Assembly: GCF_014700075.1 (NCBI RefSeq)
Contig: NZ_JACXBU010000004.1
Location: 186,001 to 250,000, forward strand
DNA length: 64,000 nt
Direction of reading: 5' to 3'
From: Pseudomonas sp. JM0905a
GTDB taxonomy: Bacteria > Pseudomonadota > Gammaproteobacteria > Pseudomonadales > Pseudomonadaceae
Made by a program: the position numbers and the translations under genes. Position 1 is the stretch's first letter. Each line of letters begins with the position of its first letter. This document shows, one piece after another, positions 42,232 through 51,166 of the stretch. The notes below the pieces were generated by a model. That model was not told the origin of the DNA, ran no database searches, and worked only from the letters and a program-made list of their open reading frames with translations.

Positions 42232-44484
42232 TCAACCACGGCGTGCGTAATGCTTGAGCATGCTCGGCACGTCGAGGATCAGCGCGATACGGCCATCGCC
42301 GGTGATGGTGGCGCCGGACATGCCCGGCGTGCCCTGGAGCATCTTGCCCAGCGGCTTGATCACCACCTCCTCCTGGCCCACCAGTTGGTCGACCACGAAG
42401 CCGATACGCTGGGTGCCCACGGAGAGGATCACCACATGGCCCTCGCCCTGCTCTTCCACCGCTGCATCACGTACCAGCCAGCGTTTGAGGTAGAACAGCG
42501 GTAGCGCCTTATCGCGGACGATCACCACTTCCTGGCCGTCCACCACATTGGTGCGGGACAGGTCGAGGTGGAAGATCTCGTTGACGTTGACCAGCGGGAA
42601 GGCGAAGGCCTGGTTGCCCAGCATCACCATCAGGGTCGGCATGATCGCCAGGGTCAGCGGGACCTTGATGACGATCTTCGAGCCCGAGCCCTTCTGCGAG
42701 TAGACGTTCACCGTGCCGTTGAGCTGGGAGATCTTGGTCTTCACCACGTCCATGCCGACGCCACGGCCGGACACGTCGGAAATCTCGGTCTTGGTCGAGA
42801 AGCCCGGTGCGAAGATCAGGTTGTAGCACTCCAGCTCGGTCAGGCGCTCGGCGGCGTCCTTGTCCAGCAGCCCCTTCTCCACCGCCTTGGCACGCAGCAC
42901 GGCTGCATCCATGCCCTTGCCGTCGTCGGTGATCATCAGGAGGATGTGGTCGCCTTCCTGCTCGGCGGACAGCACCACGCGGCCGGTACGCGGCTTGCCG
43001 GCGGCCTCGCGTTCGTCCGGGGACTCGATGCCGTGGTCGACGGCGTTGCGCACCAGGTGCACCAGCGGGTCGGCCAGGGCCTCGACCAGGTTCTTGTCGA
43101 GGTCCGTGTCCTCGCCCACCAGCTCGAGGTTGATTTCCTTCTTCAGGTTGCGCGCCAGGTCGCGGACCAGACGCGGGAAACGACCGAAGACTTTCTTGAT
43201 CGGCTGCATCCGCGTCTTCATCACCGCGGTCTGCAGGTCGGCGGTGACCACGTCCAGGTTGGAGACGGCCTTGGCCATGGACTCATCGCCGCTGTTGGCG
43301 CCCAGGCGCACCAGGCGGTTACGCACCAGCACCAGCTCGCCGACCATGTTCATGATCTCGTCCAGGCGCGCGGTGTCCACCCGTACGGTGGTTTCCGCTT
43401 CGCTGGCCACGGCGGGGCCGGCGGTGCCATTGCCAGCGGCAGCAGGTGCTGCGGGCTGACGAGGGGTCGGTGCTGGTGCGGCCTTGGCAGCAGGCTTGGC
43501 GGCCTGCGCGGGTGCGGCAACGGGGGCCGGATGGCTCGCGACGGGAGCGGCGACCGCTTCTTCCGTTGCACCGTTGAACTTGCCCTTGCCATGTAACTGG
43601 TCGAGCAGCGCTTCGAATTCATCGTCGGTGATGTGTTCGCCACCGGCAGCGGGAGCGACCGGCGCGGCGGGAGCTGTGGGCGCAGCCGGGGTACTGGCGA
43701 CTGCTTCCACGGCACCGTTGAACTTGCCCTTGCCGTGTAGCTGGTCGAGCAGGTCTTCGAATTCGTCGTCGGAGATATTGTCGCCCGCACCGGCAGTGGC
43801 CAGTGCGGGCGCCGAGGCCGAGGCGTGGGCAGCGACAGCGGCTTCCGGCTCAGCGGCGCCGACGAACTTGCCTTTGCCGTGCAGCTGGTCGAGCAGCGCT
43901 TCGAACTCGTCGTCGGTGATTTCATCAGCGGCAGCGGCGACCGGTTCGGCGGCCTTGCCGGCGCTATCACCCAGCGCATCGAGCAGCTGCTCGAACTCGC
44001 TGTCGGTGATGTCGGCGTTAGCTTCGACGGGAGCAGGTGCTTCGACGGGCGCGGGTGCAGCCGGCGCGGCCGCTACGGGTGCAGGCTCGGCGCCGGCCGG
44101 TTCGGCCAGGCGCGACAGGGCAGCCAGCAGCTCCGGCGTGGCGGGCGTCGGTTCGCTGCGCTCACGCACCTCGCTGAACATCTCATTGACCGTATCCAGG
44201 GCCTGCAGCACCACGTCCATCAGTTCGGCATCCACGCGGCGTTCGCCCTTGCGCAGGATGTCGAAGACGTTCTCGGCGATGTGGCAGCACTCCACCAGCG
44301 CATTGAGCTGGAGGAAGCCGGCACCACCTTTCACGGTGTGGAAACCACGGAAAATCGCGTTGAGCAGGTCCATGTCGTCCGGGCGGCTTTCCAGCTCGAC
44401 CAGCTGCTCGGACAGTTGCTCCAGAATCTCGCCGGCCTCTACCAGGAAGTCCTGGAGGATTTCTTCATCGGCGTCGAAGCTCAT
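42232..44484 (-). CDS. cheA: Chemotaxis histidine kinase CheA
   Basis: 750 residues: P1 Hpt domain with phospho-acceptor H49 in [11 protein letters not shown]; a long alanine/proline linker (about 112-355) with four copies of a short acidic helix motif (see separate entry); P3 dimer domain with [21 protein letters not shown]4 ATPase ([28 protein letters not shown]); and P5 CheW-like domain at the C-terminus. It phosphorylates CheY and CheB. ATG at 44482-44484. It follows cheZ. Confidence 0.96.
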   Translation of the reverse strand: MSFDADEEILQDFLVEAGEILEQLSEQLVELESRPDDMDLLNAIFRGFHTVKGGAGFLQLNALVECCHIAENVFDILRKGERRVDAELMDVVLQALDTVNEMFSEVRERSEPTPATPELLAALSRLAEPAGAEPAPVAAAPAAPAPVEAPAPVEANADITDSEFEQLLDALGDSAGKAAEPVAAAADEITDDEFEALLDQLHGKGKFVGAAEPEAAVAAHASASAPALATAGAGDNISDDEFEDLLDQLHGKGKFNGAVEAVASTPAAPTAPAAPVAPAAGGEHITDDEFEALLDQLHGKGKFNGATEEAVAAPVASHPAPVAAPAQAAKPAAKAAPAPTPRQPAAPAAAGNGTAGPAVASEAETTVRVDTARLDEIMNMVGELVLVRNRLVRLGANSGDESMAKAVSNLDVVTADLQTAVMKTRMQPIKKVFGRFPRLVRDLARNLKKEINLELVGEDTDLDKNLVEALADPLVHLVRNAVDHGIESPDEREAAGKPRTGRVVLSAEQEGDHILLMITDDGKGMDAAVLRAKAVEKGLLDKDAAERLTELECYNLIFAPGFSTKTEISDVSGRGVGMDVVKTKISQLNGTVNVYSQKGSGSKIVIKVPLTLAIMPTLMVMLGNQAFAFPLVNVNEIFHLDLSRTNVVDGQEVVIVRDKALPLFYLKRWLVRDAAVEEQGEGHVVILSVGTQRIGFVVDQLVGQEEVVIKPLGKMLQGTPGMSGATITGDGRIALILDVPSMLKHYARRG
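43576..44010 (-). repeat. Four in-frame repeats in the CheA linker
   Basis: Residues 159-173, 189-207, 237-255 and 285-303 repeat the motif I-[TS]-D-[SD]-E-F-E-x-L-L-D; the last three continue QLHGKGKF. The last three copies are spaced exactly 48 residues (144 bases) apart, with variable Ala/Pro/Val-rich spacers. They look like tandem docking helices rather than a folded domain. Confidence 0.85.
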
Positions 44485-44495
44485 ATGAGCGCTCC

Positions 44496-45284
44496 CTAAA
44501 AGCCAAGGCTGGATAGCAGATCGTCGACGTCGTCCTGTCCGGACACCACGTCCTCACGTATATCGGCATGGATCTGCGGACCTTCACCCCTGGAAGGATT
44601 TTTTTGTTGTTCCAGCTCGGCGCGCAGTGCGTCGTGGTCGTGTTCGATGCCAGCGTAGCGATCGACCTGGCTGGCCATCATCACCAGCTTGACGAGGTTG
44701 CTTTCCACCTCGGTGACCAGTTGGGTCACGCGCTTGATGACCTGACCGGTGAGGTCCTGGTAGTCCTGGGCCAGCAGGATGTCGTTGAGCTTGCTCGACA
44801 GGGCGTCGGTATCGCGTTGGCTGCGGGCAAGGAACTGCTCGATGCGGCGAGCCAGGTCACGGAACCCGTCCGCGCCGATTTCCCGGCGCATGAAGCGGCC
44901 CCACTCCTCGCCCAGCTGCTGGGCTTCGTCACTCAGGCCGTTGAGCAGCGGCGCGCTTTCCTCCACCAGGTCCATGGTGCGGTTGGCGGCCTTCTCGGTC
45001 ATCTGCACCACGTAGGACAGGCGGTCGGTCGCGTCGGCGATCTGCGACATTTCCTGGGCGTGGGGCAGATGCGGGTCGATCTGGAAGTTGACGATGGCGT
45101 TGTGCAGCTCACGGGTGAGCTTGCCGACTTCCTGGTAGAGGCCGCGATCACGGACGTGATTGAGTTCGTGGATGAGTTGCACGGCGTCGGTGAAGTTGCC
45201 TTTCTCGAGGCTTTCCACCAGTTCCCGCGCACGGTCTTTCAGGGTCGACTCGAAGTCTCCCAGCAGGTGTTCATTCTGGTCCAT
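44496..45284 (-). CDS. cheZ: CheY-P phosphatase CheZ
   Basis: 262 residues, mainly a long helical hairpin. The catalytic-helix motif DILLAQDYQDLTGQVIKRVT (about 165-184, catalytic Gln in QDLTGQ) is intact. The C-terminal peptide DDVDDLLSSLGF is the CheY-binding amphipathic tail. ATG at 45282-45284. A run of seven A residues in the sense strand lies near codon 233 (QQKNPS). It follows cheY by about 20 bases. Confidence 0.94.
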   Translation of the reverse strand: MDQNEHLLGDFESTLKDRARELVESLEKGNFTDAVQLIHELNHVRDRGLYQEVGKLTRELHNAIVNFQIDPHLPHAQEMSQIADATDRLSYVVQMTEKAANRTMDLVEESAPLLNGLSDEAQQLGEEWGRFMRREIGADGFRDLARRIEQFLARSQRDTDALSSKLNDILLAQDYQDLTGQVIKRVTQLVTEVESNLVKLVMMASQVDRYAGIEHDHDALRAELEQQKNPSRGEGPQIHADIREDVVSGQDDVDDLLSSLGF

Positions 45285-45303
45285 GGTGCCCTCGCGGCTG
45301 ACA

Positions 45304-45678
45304 TCAGCCGTTGACCCGCTCGAAGATCTTCTCGATTTTTTCTTTCAGCACCTGAGCGGTGAAAGGCTTGACCACATAGCCGTTCACACCGGCCTGGGCG
45401 GCCTCGATGATCTGGTCGCGCTTGGCTTCGGCAGTCACCATCAGGACCGGCAGGTGCTTCAGGCGCTCGTCGGCACGCACGGCGCGCAGCAGGTCGATGC
45501 CGGTCATGCCGGGCATGTTCCAGTCGGTCACGAGGAAATCGAAGTTGCCGCTGTGCAGCATCGGCAGGGCCGTGGTGCCGTCGTCGGCTTCGGCGGTATT
45601 GGTGAAGCCCAAGTCGCGCAAGAGGTTCTTGATGATGCGTCTCATCGTCGAGAAATCGTCAACGATGAGGATTTTCAT
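45304..45678 (-). CDS. cheY: Chemotaxis response regulator CheY
   Basis: 124 residues of single-domain receiver: acidic pocket [11 protein letters not shown], phospho-acceptor Asp in [17 protein letters not shown], Thr in MVTAEAK, Lys in YVVKPFT. It binds FliM to switch rotation. The ATG at 45676-45678 gives the usual MKILIVDD start. An in-frame TTG at 45688-45690 (adding MDKN) has a better-placed GGAGG (5-base spacing), so the real start may be 4 codons longer. Confidence 0.94.
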   Translation of the reverse strand: MKILIVDDFSTMRRIIKNLLRDLGFTNTAEADDGTTALPMLHSGNFDFLVTDWNMPGMTGIDLLRAVRADERLKHLPVLMVTAEAKRDQIIEAAQAGVNGYVVKPFTAQVLKEKIEKIFERVNG

Positions 45679-45761
45679 GTTCTTGTCCAAGTCGACCTCC
45701 GTACAGTCTCAAACGCCCCTCTTGCCGGGTGCGCCATTCAAATCTGAAAGCGGTGTGCCGT

Positions 45762-46508
45762 TCAGCGCGCGCGCCATTCGCCGAGCCGTGCGCGCAAACG
45801 TGCCGCGCACTGGCTATGCAACTGGCTGACACGTGATTCGCTGACCCCCAGCACTTCACCGATTTCCTTCAAGTTCAGTTCTTCGTCGTAATACAGCGCC
45901 AGCACCAGGCGCTCGCGCTCGGGCAGGTTCGCGATGGCATCGGCCAGCGCAGCCTGGAAGCGTTCGTCTTCCAAATCATGGGAAGGTGAAAATTGGGTGA
46001 CACCGGCGTCCTCGCGCAGACCGCCGTGCTCGCCTTCCTGCAACAGGTCGTCAAAGCTGAACAGGCGGCTGCCCAAGGTGTCGCTCAGGATGCCGTAGTA
46101 GTCTTCGAGACTCAATCCAAGTTCGGCAGCAACTTCCTGATCTTTAGCGTCGCGCCCTGTTCTTGCCTCGATGGTGCGAATGGCGTCGCTCACCATGCGG
46201 GTATTGCGGTGCACCGAACGCGGTGCCCAGTCGCCCTTGCGGACCTCGTCGAGCATGGCTCCGCGAATGCGGATACCGGCGTAGGTTTCGAAGCTGGCGC
46301 CCTTGCTGCCGTCGTATTTCTTCGAGGCTTCGAGCAAGCCGATCATCCCGGACTGCATCAGGTCTTCCACCTGTACGCTGGCTGGCAGGCGCGCGAGCAG
46401 GTGATAGGCGATGCGCTTGACCAGGGGGGCATAGCGCTCGATCAACTGATGCTGTGAATCCCTTGCCTGAGCCTTGCCGTACATACGCAGTCCAGTGGCG
46501 GGTGTCAT
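45762..46508 (-). CDS. fliA: Flagellar sigma factor FliA (sigma-28)
   Basis: 248 residues. Regions 2 (RYAPLVKRIAYHLLARLPAS, EDLMQSGMIGLLEASKKYD), 3 (IRTIEARTGRDAKDQEVAAE) and 4 (LPERERLVLALYYDEELNLK, EIGEVLGVSESRVSQLHSQC) are complete. It directs RNA polymerase to late flagellar and chemotaxis genes and is held by FlgM. The ATG at 46506-46508 overlaps the fleN stop as ATGA. Confidence 0.95.
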   Translation of the reverse strand: MTPATGLRMYGKAQARDSQHQLIERYAPLVKRIAYHLLARLPASVQVEDLMQSGMIGLLEASKKYDGSKGASFETYAGIRIRGAMLDEVRKGDWAPRSVHRNTRMVSDAIRTIEARTGRDAKDQEVAAELGLSLEDYYGILSDTLGSRLFSFDDLLQEGEHGGLREDAGVTQFSPSHDLEDERFQAALADAIANLPERERLVLALYYDEELNLKEIGEVLGVSESRVSQLHSQCAARLRARLGEWRAR

Positions 46509-47338
46509 ACAGGCGTTTCCGCGGAGGGCTGCTTGACCAGCCGCTCGACGAAGAACTCCAGGTGGCCCCGCGGATTGGCCGGCAGCGGCCAGCTGTCGAC
46601 CTTCTGCGCGATGGCCTTGAAGGCCAGCGAGCACTTCGAGCGCGGGAAGGCTTCATAGACCGCGCGTTGCTTCTGCACGGCCTTGCGCACCGACTCGTCG
46701 TACGGAACGGCGCCCACGTACTGCAGCGCGACGTCGAGGAAACGGTCAGTGACCTTGGTCAATTTGGCGAACAGGTTGCGCCCTTCCTGCGGGCTGTGGG
46801 CCATGTTGGCCAGCACGCGGAATCGGCTCATGCCGTAGTCGCGGTTGAGCAGCTTGATCAGCGCGTAGGCGTCGGTGATGGAGGTCGGTTCGTCGCAAAC
46901 CACCACAATCACTTCCTGGGCCGCACGGACGAAGCTGACCACCGAATCGCCGATACCGGCGGCGGTGTCGATCACCAGTACGTCGAGGTTGTCGCTGATT
47001 TCGCTGAATGCCTGGATCAGGCCGGCGTGCTGCATGGGCGAAAGCTGCACCATGCTCTGGGTGCCGGAGGCGGCCGGGACGATGCGGATGCCCCCCGGCC
47101 CCTGCAACAGCACGTCGCGCAGGTCGCATTCGCCATTGATCACATCAGCCAGTGTGCGCTTGGCGGTGAGGCCGAGCAGGACGTCGACGTTGGCCAGACC
47201 GAGGTCGGCGTCCAACAACATGACGCGGCGGCCGAGATCGGCCAGTGCCAGCGAGAGGTTCACCGACACGTTGGTCTTGCCGACGCCACCCTTGCCGCCG
47301 GTCACCGCGATCACCTGTACGGGATGCATACTACCCAT
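46505..47338 (-). CDS. fleN: Flagellar number regulator FleN (FlhG)
   Basis: 277 residues, MinD-like ATPase: deviant Walker A AVTGGKGGVGKTNVSVNLSL, LLDADLGLANVDVLLGL, and Walker B VLVIDTAAGIGDSVVSFV. It antagonises FleQ to keep a single polar flagellum. It is downstream of flhF across about 75 bases that contain a small hairpin (CCGCCC/GGGCGG near 47386-47401). Its stop overlaps the fliA start. Confidence 0.95.
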   Translation of the reverse strand: MGSMHPVQVIAVTGGKGGVGKTNVSVNLSLALADLGRRVMLLDADLGLANVDVLLGLTAKRTLADVINGECDLRDVLLQGPGGIRIVPAASGTQSMVQLSPMQHAGLIQAFSEISDNLDVLVIDTAAGIGDSVVSFVRAAQEVIVVVCDEPTSITDAYALIKLLNRDYGMSRFRVLANMAHSPQEGRNLFAKLTKVTDRFLDVALQYVGAVPYDESVRKAVQKQRAVYEAFPRSKCSLAFKAIAQKVDSWPLPANPRGHLEFFVERLVKQPSAETPV

Positions 47339-47413
47339 TTCAAATACCTTGCCTTAGGTCGACTGGGCCATTTGGCTGTCCAGCACCGCCCCTCTGGGCG
47401 GCTTACACATTCT

Positions 47414-48763
47414 TCAACCGGCGCGCCGCGCCGGATTCTGATAAAGCCCGGCGAACAGGTCGGCCATGGCTTCTTCACTCGGGTCTTCCGGAGCCTGAAG
47501 GCTGACCGCGCGGCTCACCAGCTGGTGGCTACGGGGAACCTGCAGATCATCCGGAATTCGCGGGCCGTCGGCCAGATAGGCTACCGGGAGATGCTGGCCG
47601 ATAGCCAGTCCCAAAACCTCGCCCAGGCTGGCCGCTTCGTCCGCCTTGGTAATGATGCAACCGACCAGGCCGCAACGCTTGTAGCTGTGATAGGCAGCCT
47701 TGAGCACCTGGCTCTGGCTGGTAGCCGCCATCACCAGGTAATTCTTCGCGTTTATCGCCCGGCTGGCCAGCGCTTCGAGCTGCATGGTCAGGGCCGGATC
47801 GTTGGTTGGCAGACCAGCGGTATCGATCAGCACCACGCGCTTGCGCGCCAGCGGGGCCACAGCCTGGGTCAGGGACTGGCCCGGATCGACCAGGGTCACC
47901 GGCACATTGAGGATGCGGCCAAGGGTCTTGATCTGTTCCTGGGCGCCGATGCGGAAACTGTCCATGCTCACCAGGGCGACGTTCTGCGCGCCGTACTTAA
48001 GCACGTAGCGGGCAGCCAGCTTGGCCAGGGTGGTGGTCTTGCCCATGCCGGCCGGGCCGACCAGGGCGATCACGCCACCCTCTTCCATCGGCTCGACCTG
48101 CGGGGTGCGAATGGCGTGGGCGAGGTGCGCCAGGAGCATGCGCCAGGCCTGGCGCGGATCGCTGACCTTGGCGACCTTGTCCAGCAGGGCGCGGGCCAGT
48201 TCGGCCGGCAGGCCCATGCGCTGCAGGCGACGCCAGAGGCTGGCCTGCTGCGGACGGCGGCTCTGCATCTGGCTCCAGGCGATGGAGCCCAGCTGCACTT
48301 CGATCAGTTCACGCAGGCCGCTCAGCTCGAAACGCATGGCGTCCAGGGCGGCCTGGTCCACGCCGGCAGATTTCGGCGCGCTGACTGGTTCCACCGGACG
48401 CGGCGCGGCGCGCGGACGCTCGATGGCAGCGGCCAGGGCGGATTCCGGCAGTTCCGGCTCGATGGCGGTCAGCGGCTGGCCGGCGAACAATTGACGGTCC
48501 TTGCCGGCATCGGCAATCGCACGGGTCGTCAGTTCGGCCTGGGCCTGGGCGATGCGCGCCTGGGTCTTGCGCAGTTCGGCTTCGAGGGCCGGGTTCGGCT
48601 TGCTCGGGGCCGGCGCGGGCAGCGGGTAGTCCAGGGCCGCGGTCAGCTCGACACCGCCGGCAACCCGACGATTACCGATGATGGCAGCATCCGCGCCCAG
48701 TTCATCACGCACCAACTTCATGGCTTGACGCATATCGGCGGCGAAGAAACGTTTGACCTGCAT
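47414..48763 (-). CDS. flhF: Polar flagellum placement GTPase FlhF
   Basis: 449 residues: N-terminal basic region with KRFFAADMRQAMKLVRDELG, a variable middle, and an SRP-type NG GTPase domain (about 200-430). P-loop VALVGPAGMGKTTTLAKLAA, G3 region VVLIDTAGLPTND, G4 region CIITKADEAASLGEVLG. It sets the flagellar site at the pole and is counterbalanced by FleN. ATG at 48761-48763, AAGGA upstream. Confidence 0.94.
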   Translation of the reverse strand: MQVKRFFAADMRQAMKLVRDELGADAAIIGNRRVAGGVELTAALDYPLPAPAPSKPNPALEAELRKTQARIAQAQAELTTRAIADAGKDRQLFAGQPLTAIEPELPESALAAAIERPRAAPRPVEPVSAPKSAGVDQAALDAMRFELSGLRELIEVQLGSIAWSQMQSRRPQQASLWRRLQRMGLPAELARALLDKVAKVSDPRQAWRMLLAHLAHAIRTPQVEPMEEGGVIALVGPAGMGKTTTLAKLAARYVLKYGAQNVALVSMDSFRIGAQEQIKTLGRILNVPVTLVDPGQSLTQAVAPLARKRVVLIDTAGLPTNDPALTMQLEALASRAINAKNYLVMAATSQSQVLKAAYHSYKRCGLVGCIITKADEAASLGEVLGLAIGQHLPVAYLADGPRIPDDLQVPRSHQLVSRAVSLQAPEDPSEEAMADLFAGLYQNPARRAG

Positions 48764-48778
48764 GGTCCTTGACCTCGG

Positions 48779-50902
48779 TTAGTTCTGCCCCACAGTCGCG
48801 ACTATGGTGACCTGCTTGTTGTCCGGTATTTCCTGGTAGGCCAGTACGTGCATGGTTGGCACGGCGAGCCTTGCGAAGCGCGACATCATCGCCCGGATCG
48901 GCCCGGCCACCAGCAGGATCGCCTGCTTGCCGAGCATTTCCTGGCGCTGCGCCGCTTCCACCAGGGAACGTTGCAGCTTCTCGGCCATTCCGGGTTCGAG
49001 GAGAACGCCATCTTCCGAACCTTGTCCGGCCTTCTGCAGGCTATTGAGCAATATCTGTTCCAACCTGGGTTCCAGAGTGATCACAGGCAGCTCCGGCTCT
49101 AGTCCCACAATGCTTTGCACGATTGCGCGGGACAGCGAGACGCGAGCAGCCGCCACCAGCGCGGCGGGATCTTGACTCTTGGGTGCCACGTTGGCGATGG
49201 CTTCGGCGATGGTGCGGATGTCGCGTACCGGCACCTGCTCCTGCAGCAGCGCCTGGAGCACCTTGAGCAGCGTGGACAGCGACACCATGCCGGGCACCAA
49301 TTCTTCGGCGAGGCGCGGCGAGCTCTTGGCGAGGTTCTGCATCAGCTGCTGGACTTCTTCGTGGCCCAGCAGCTCATGGGCATGCTTGTGCAGCACCTGG
49401 TTGAGGTGGGTGGCGACCACGGTGCTGGCATCCACCACCGTGTAACCCAGCGATTGCGCCTGGTCGCGCTGGCTGGCGTCGATCCACACCGCTTCCAGGC
49501 CGAACGCCGGATCCTTGGCGGCGACGCCGTTGAGGGTGCCGAACACCTGGCCGGGATTGATCGCCAGTTCGCGGTCCGGGTAGACCTCCGCCTCGGCCAC
49601 GCTGACGCCCATCAGCGTCAGGCGGTAGGCGTTGGGCAGCAGGTCGAGGTTGTCGCGGATATGCACCGAGGGCATCAGGAAGCCCATCTCCTGGGACAGC
49701 TTCTTGCGCACGCCCTTGATCCGCGCCAGCAACTGGCCGCCCTGGTTGCGGTCCACCAGCGGGATCAGCCGGTAGCCCACTTCCAGACCGACGAGGTCTA
49801 CCGGGGTCACGTCGTCCCAACCCAGCTCCTTGGTTTCCTGGGCGCGCTGGGCCGGCAGCAGTTCCTGCTGGCGCTTCTCTTCCTGTACCGCCTCTTCCTT
49901 GACCTGCTTCTGGCGATGCCAGATGAACCAGGCACCGCCGGCGGCCACGAGGCCCAGGCCGATAAAGGAAACATGCGGCATGCCCGGCACCAGGCCCATG
50001 GCGATGAGGATGGCCGCCGATACCGCCAGCGCCTTGGGCGAGGCGAACATCTGGCGGTTGACCTGCTGGCCCATGTCTTCGGAGGAAGACACGCGGGTCA
50101 CCATGATCGCGGCGGCAGTGGACAGCAGCAGGGACGGGATCTGCGCCACCAGGCCGTCACCGATGGTCAGCAGCGAATAGATGCGACCGGCGTCGCCGAA
50201 GCTCAGGCCGTGCTGCAGCATGCCGATGGCCATGCCGCCGAGCAGGTTGATGAAGAGGATCAGCAGACCGGCGATGGCGTCGCCACGAACGAATTTGCTG
50301 GCACCGTCCATGGAGCCGTAGAAGTCGGCCTCCTGGGAGACCTCGGAGCGGCGCTTCTTGGCTTCGGCCTGATCGATCAGGCCGGCGTTGAGGTCGGCGT
50401 CGATCGCCATCTGCTTGCCGGGCATGGCGTCCAGGGTGAAACGCGCGCTCACCTCGGAGATACGGCCCGCACCCTTGGTGACCACCACGAAGTTGATGAT
50501 CATCAGGATCGCGAAGACCACGGCACCGACCACGTAGTTGCCACCGACCACCACGTCGCCGAAGGCCTGGATCACCTTGCCCGCGGCGTCATGGCCGTCC
50601 TGGCCGTGGAGCAGCACCACACGGGTGGAGGCGACGTTCAGTGCCAGGCGTAGCAGCGTGGCGACCAGCAGGATGGTCGGGAAGACGGCGAAGTCCAGCG
50701 GGCGCATGGCGTACACGCACACCAGCAGGACGACGATGGACAGGGCGATGTTGAAGGTGAAGAAGACGTCCAGCAGGAACGGCGGCACCGGCAGGGTCAT
50801 CATGCCCAGCATCACCAGCACCAGCAGCGGCACCCCGAGGTTGCCACGACCGATGCCCAGCAGGTTGTTGCGGACATTGCCGATCAGTTGCGTACGATCC
50901 AC
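48779..50902 (-). CDS. flhA: Flagellar export gate protein FlhA
   Basis: 707 residues: N-terminal half with about eight transmembrane helices (LLVLVMLGMMTLPVPPFLLD, then the FHIPEP-type LRLALNVASTRVVLL loop), C-terminal cytoplasmic domain (about 360-707) that binds chaperone-substrate complexes. Start GTG at 50900-50902 preceded by GGGGAG; a longer in-frame start at 51061 would run through the promoter and a REP repeat. It is separated from flhB by a REP doublet and its own sigma-54-type promoter. Confidence 0.95.
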   Translation of the reverse strand: MDRTQLIGNVRNNLLGIGRGNLGVPLLVLVMLGMMTLPVPPFLLDVFFTFNIALSIVVLLVCVYAMRPLDFAVFPTILLVATLLRLALNVASTRVVLLHGQDGHDAAGKVIQAFGDVVVGGNYVVGAVVFAILMIINFVVVTKGAGRISEVSARFTLDAMPGKQMAIDADLNAGLIDQAEAKKRRSEVSQEADFYGSMDGASKFVRGDAIAGLLILFINLLGGMAIGMLQHGLSFGDAGRIYSLLTIGDGLVAQIPSLLLSTAAAIMVTRVSSSEDMGQQVNRQMFASPKALAVSAAILIAMGLVPGMPHVSFIGLGLVAAGGAWFIWHRQKQVKEEAVQEEKRQQELLPAQRAQETKELGWDDVTPVDLVGLEVGYRLIPLVDRNQGGQLLARIKGVRKKLSQEMGFLMPSVHIRDNLDLLPNAYRLTLMGVSVAEAEVYPDRELAINPGQVFGTLNGVAAKDPAFGLEAVWIDASQRDQAQSLGYTVVDASTVVATHLNQVLHKHAHELLGHEEVQQLMQNLAKSSPRLAEELVPGMVSLSTLLKVLQALLQEQVPVRDIRTIAEAIANVAPKSQDPAALVAAARVSLSRAIVQSIVGLEPELPVITLEPRLEQILLNSLQKAGQGSEDGVLLEPGMAEKLQRSLVEAAQRQEMLGKQAILLVAGPIRAMMSRFARLAVPTMHVLAYQEIPDNKQVTIVATVGQN

Positions 50903-50983
50903 TGCTACTCCCCTACCCCTTTCGCGGAGCCCTGCTCCGCACATCCAATCTTTTGACGCGTCGATGCGTCCTGATCCCCCTTG

Positions 50984-50999
50984 TGCAAGAAGCTTTCCA
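50984..50999 (-). promoter_or_regulatory. Sigma-54-type promoter for flhA
   Basis: TGGAAAGCTTCTTGCA, with GG and GC exactly 10 bases apart (-24/-12 elements), about 82 bases before the flhA start. The -24 box TGGAAA departs from TGGCAC, but the -12 TTGCA is perfect. Consistent with FleQ/RpoN control of flhA. Confidence 0.7.
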
Positions 51000-51044
51000 A
51001 CTTCGTTAAGGGGTTGATCGAAAAGGATTAATTCGGGAAGGCCA

Positions 51045-51142
51045 TGTAGGGGCGAATTCATTCGCCAAGGGCGGCGAAGCTGCCCCCTATTGGGCTATAG
51101 GGCAGACCTGCGGCCTGCTTGGCGAATGAATTCGCCCCTACA
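51045..51142. repeat. REP doublet (REPIN) between flhB and flhA
   Basis: TGTAGGGGCGAATTCATTCG at the left and its inverse CGAATGAATTCGCCCCTACA at the right, 50 bases apart. The whole 98 bases can fold as a cruciform. It sits 25 bases after the flhB stop and upstream of the flhA promoter. Confidence 0.85.
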
Positions 51143-51166
51143 GAAAAGCATCGCCCCTGCGGTGAA

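Noticed and set aside
46454-48772. 772-codon open frame antisense to fliA-fleN-flhF
   Set aside because: Overlaps three certain genes, composition is that of a reverse-frame shadow (many His, Gln, Arg, Gly), and no family is recognisable.
49115-50653. 512-codon open frame antisense to flhA
   Set aside because: Same type of antisense artefact; no start signals.
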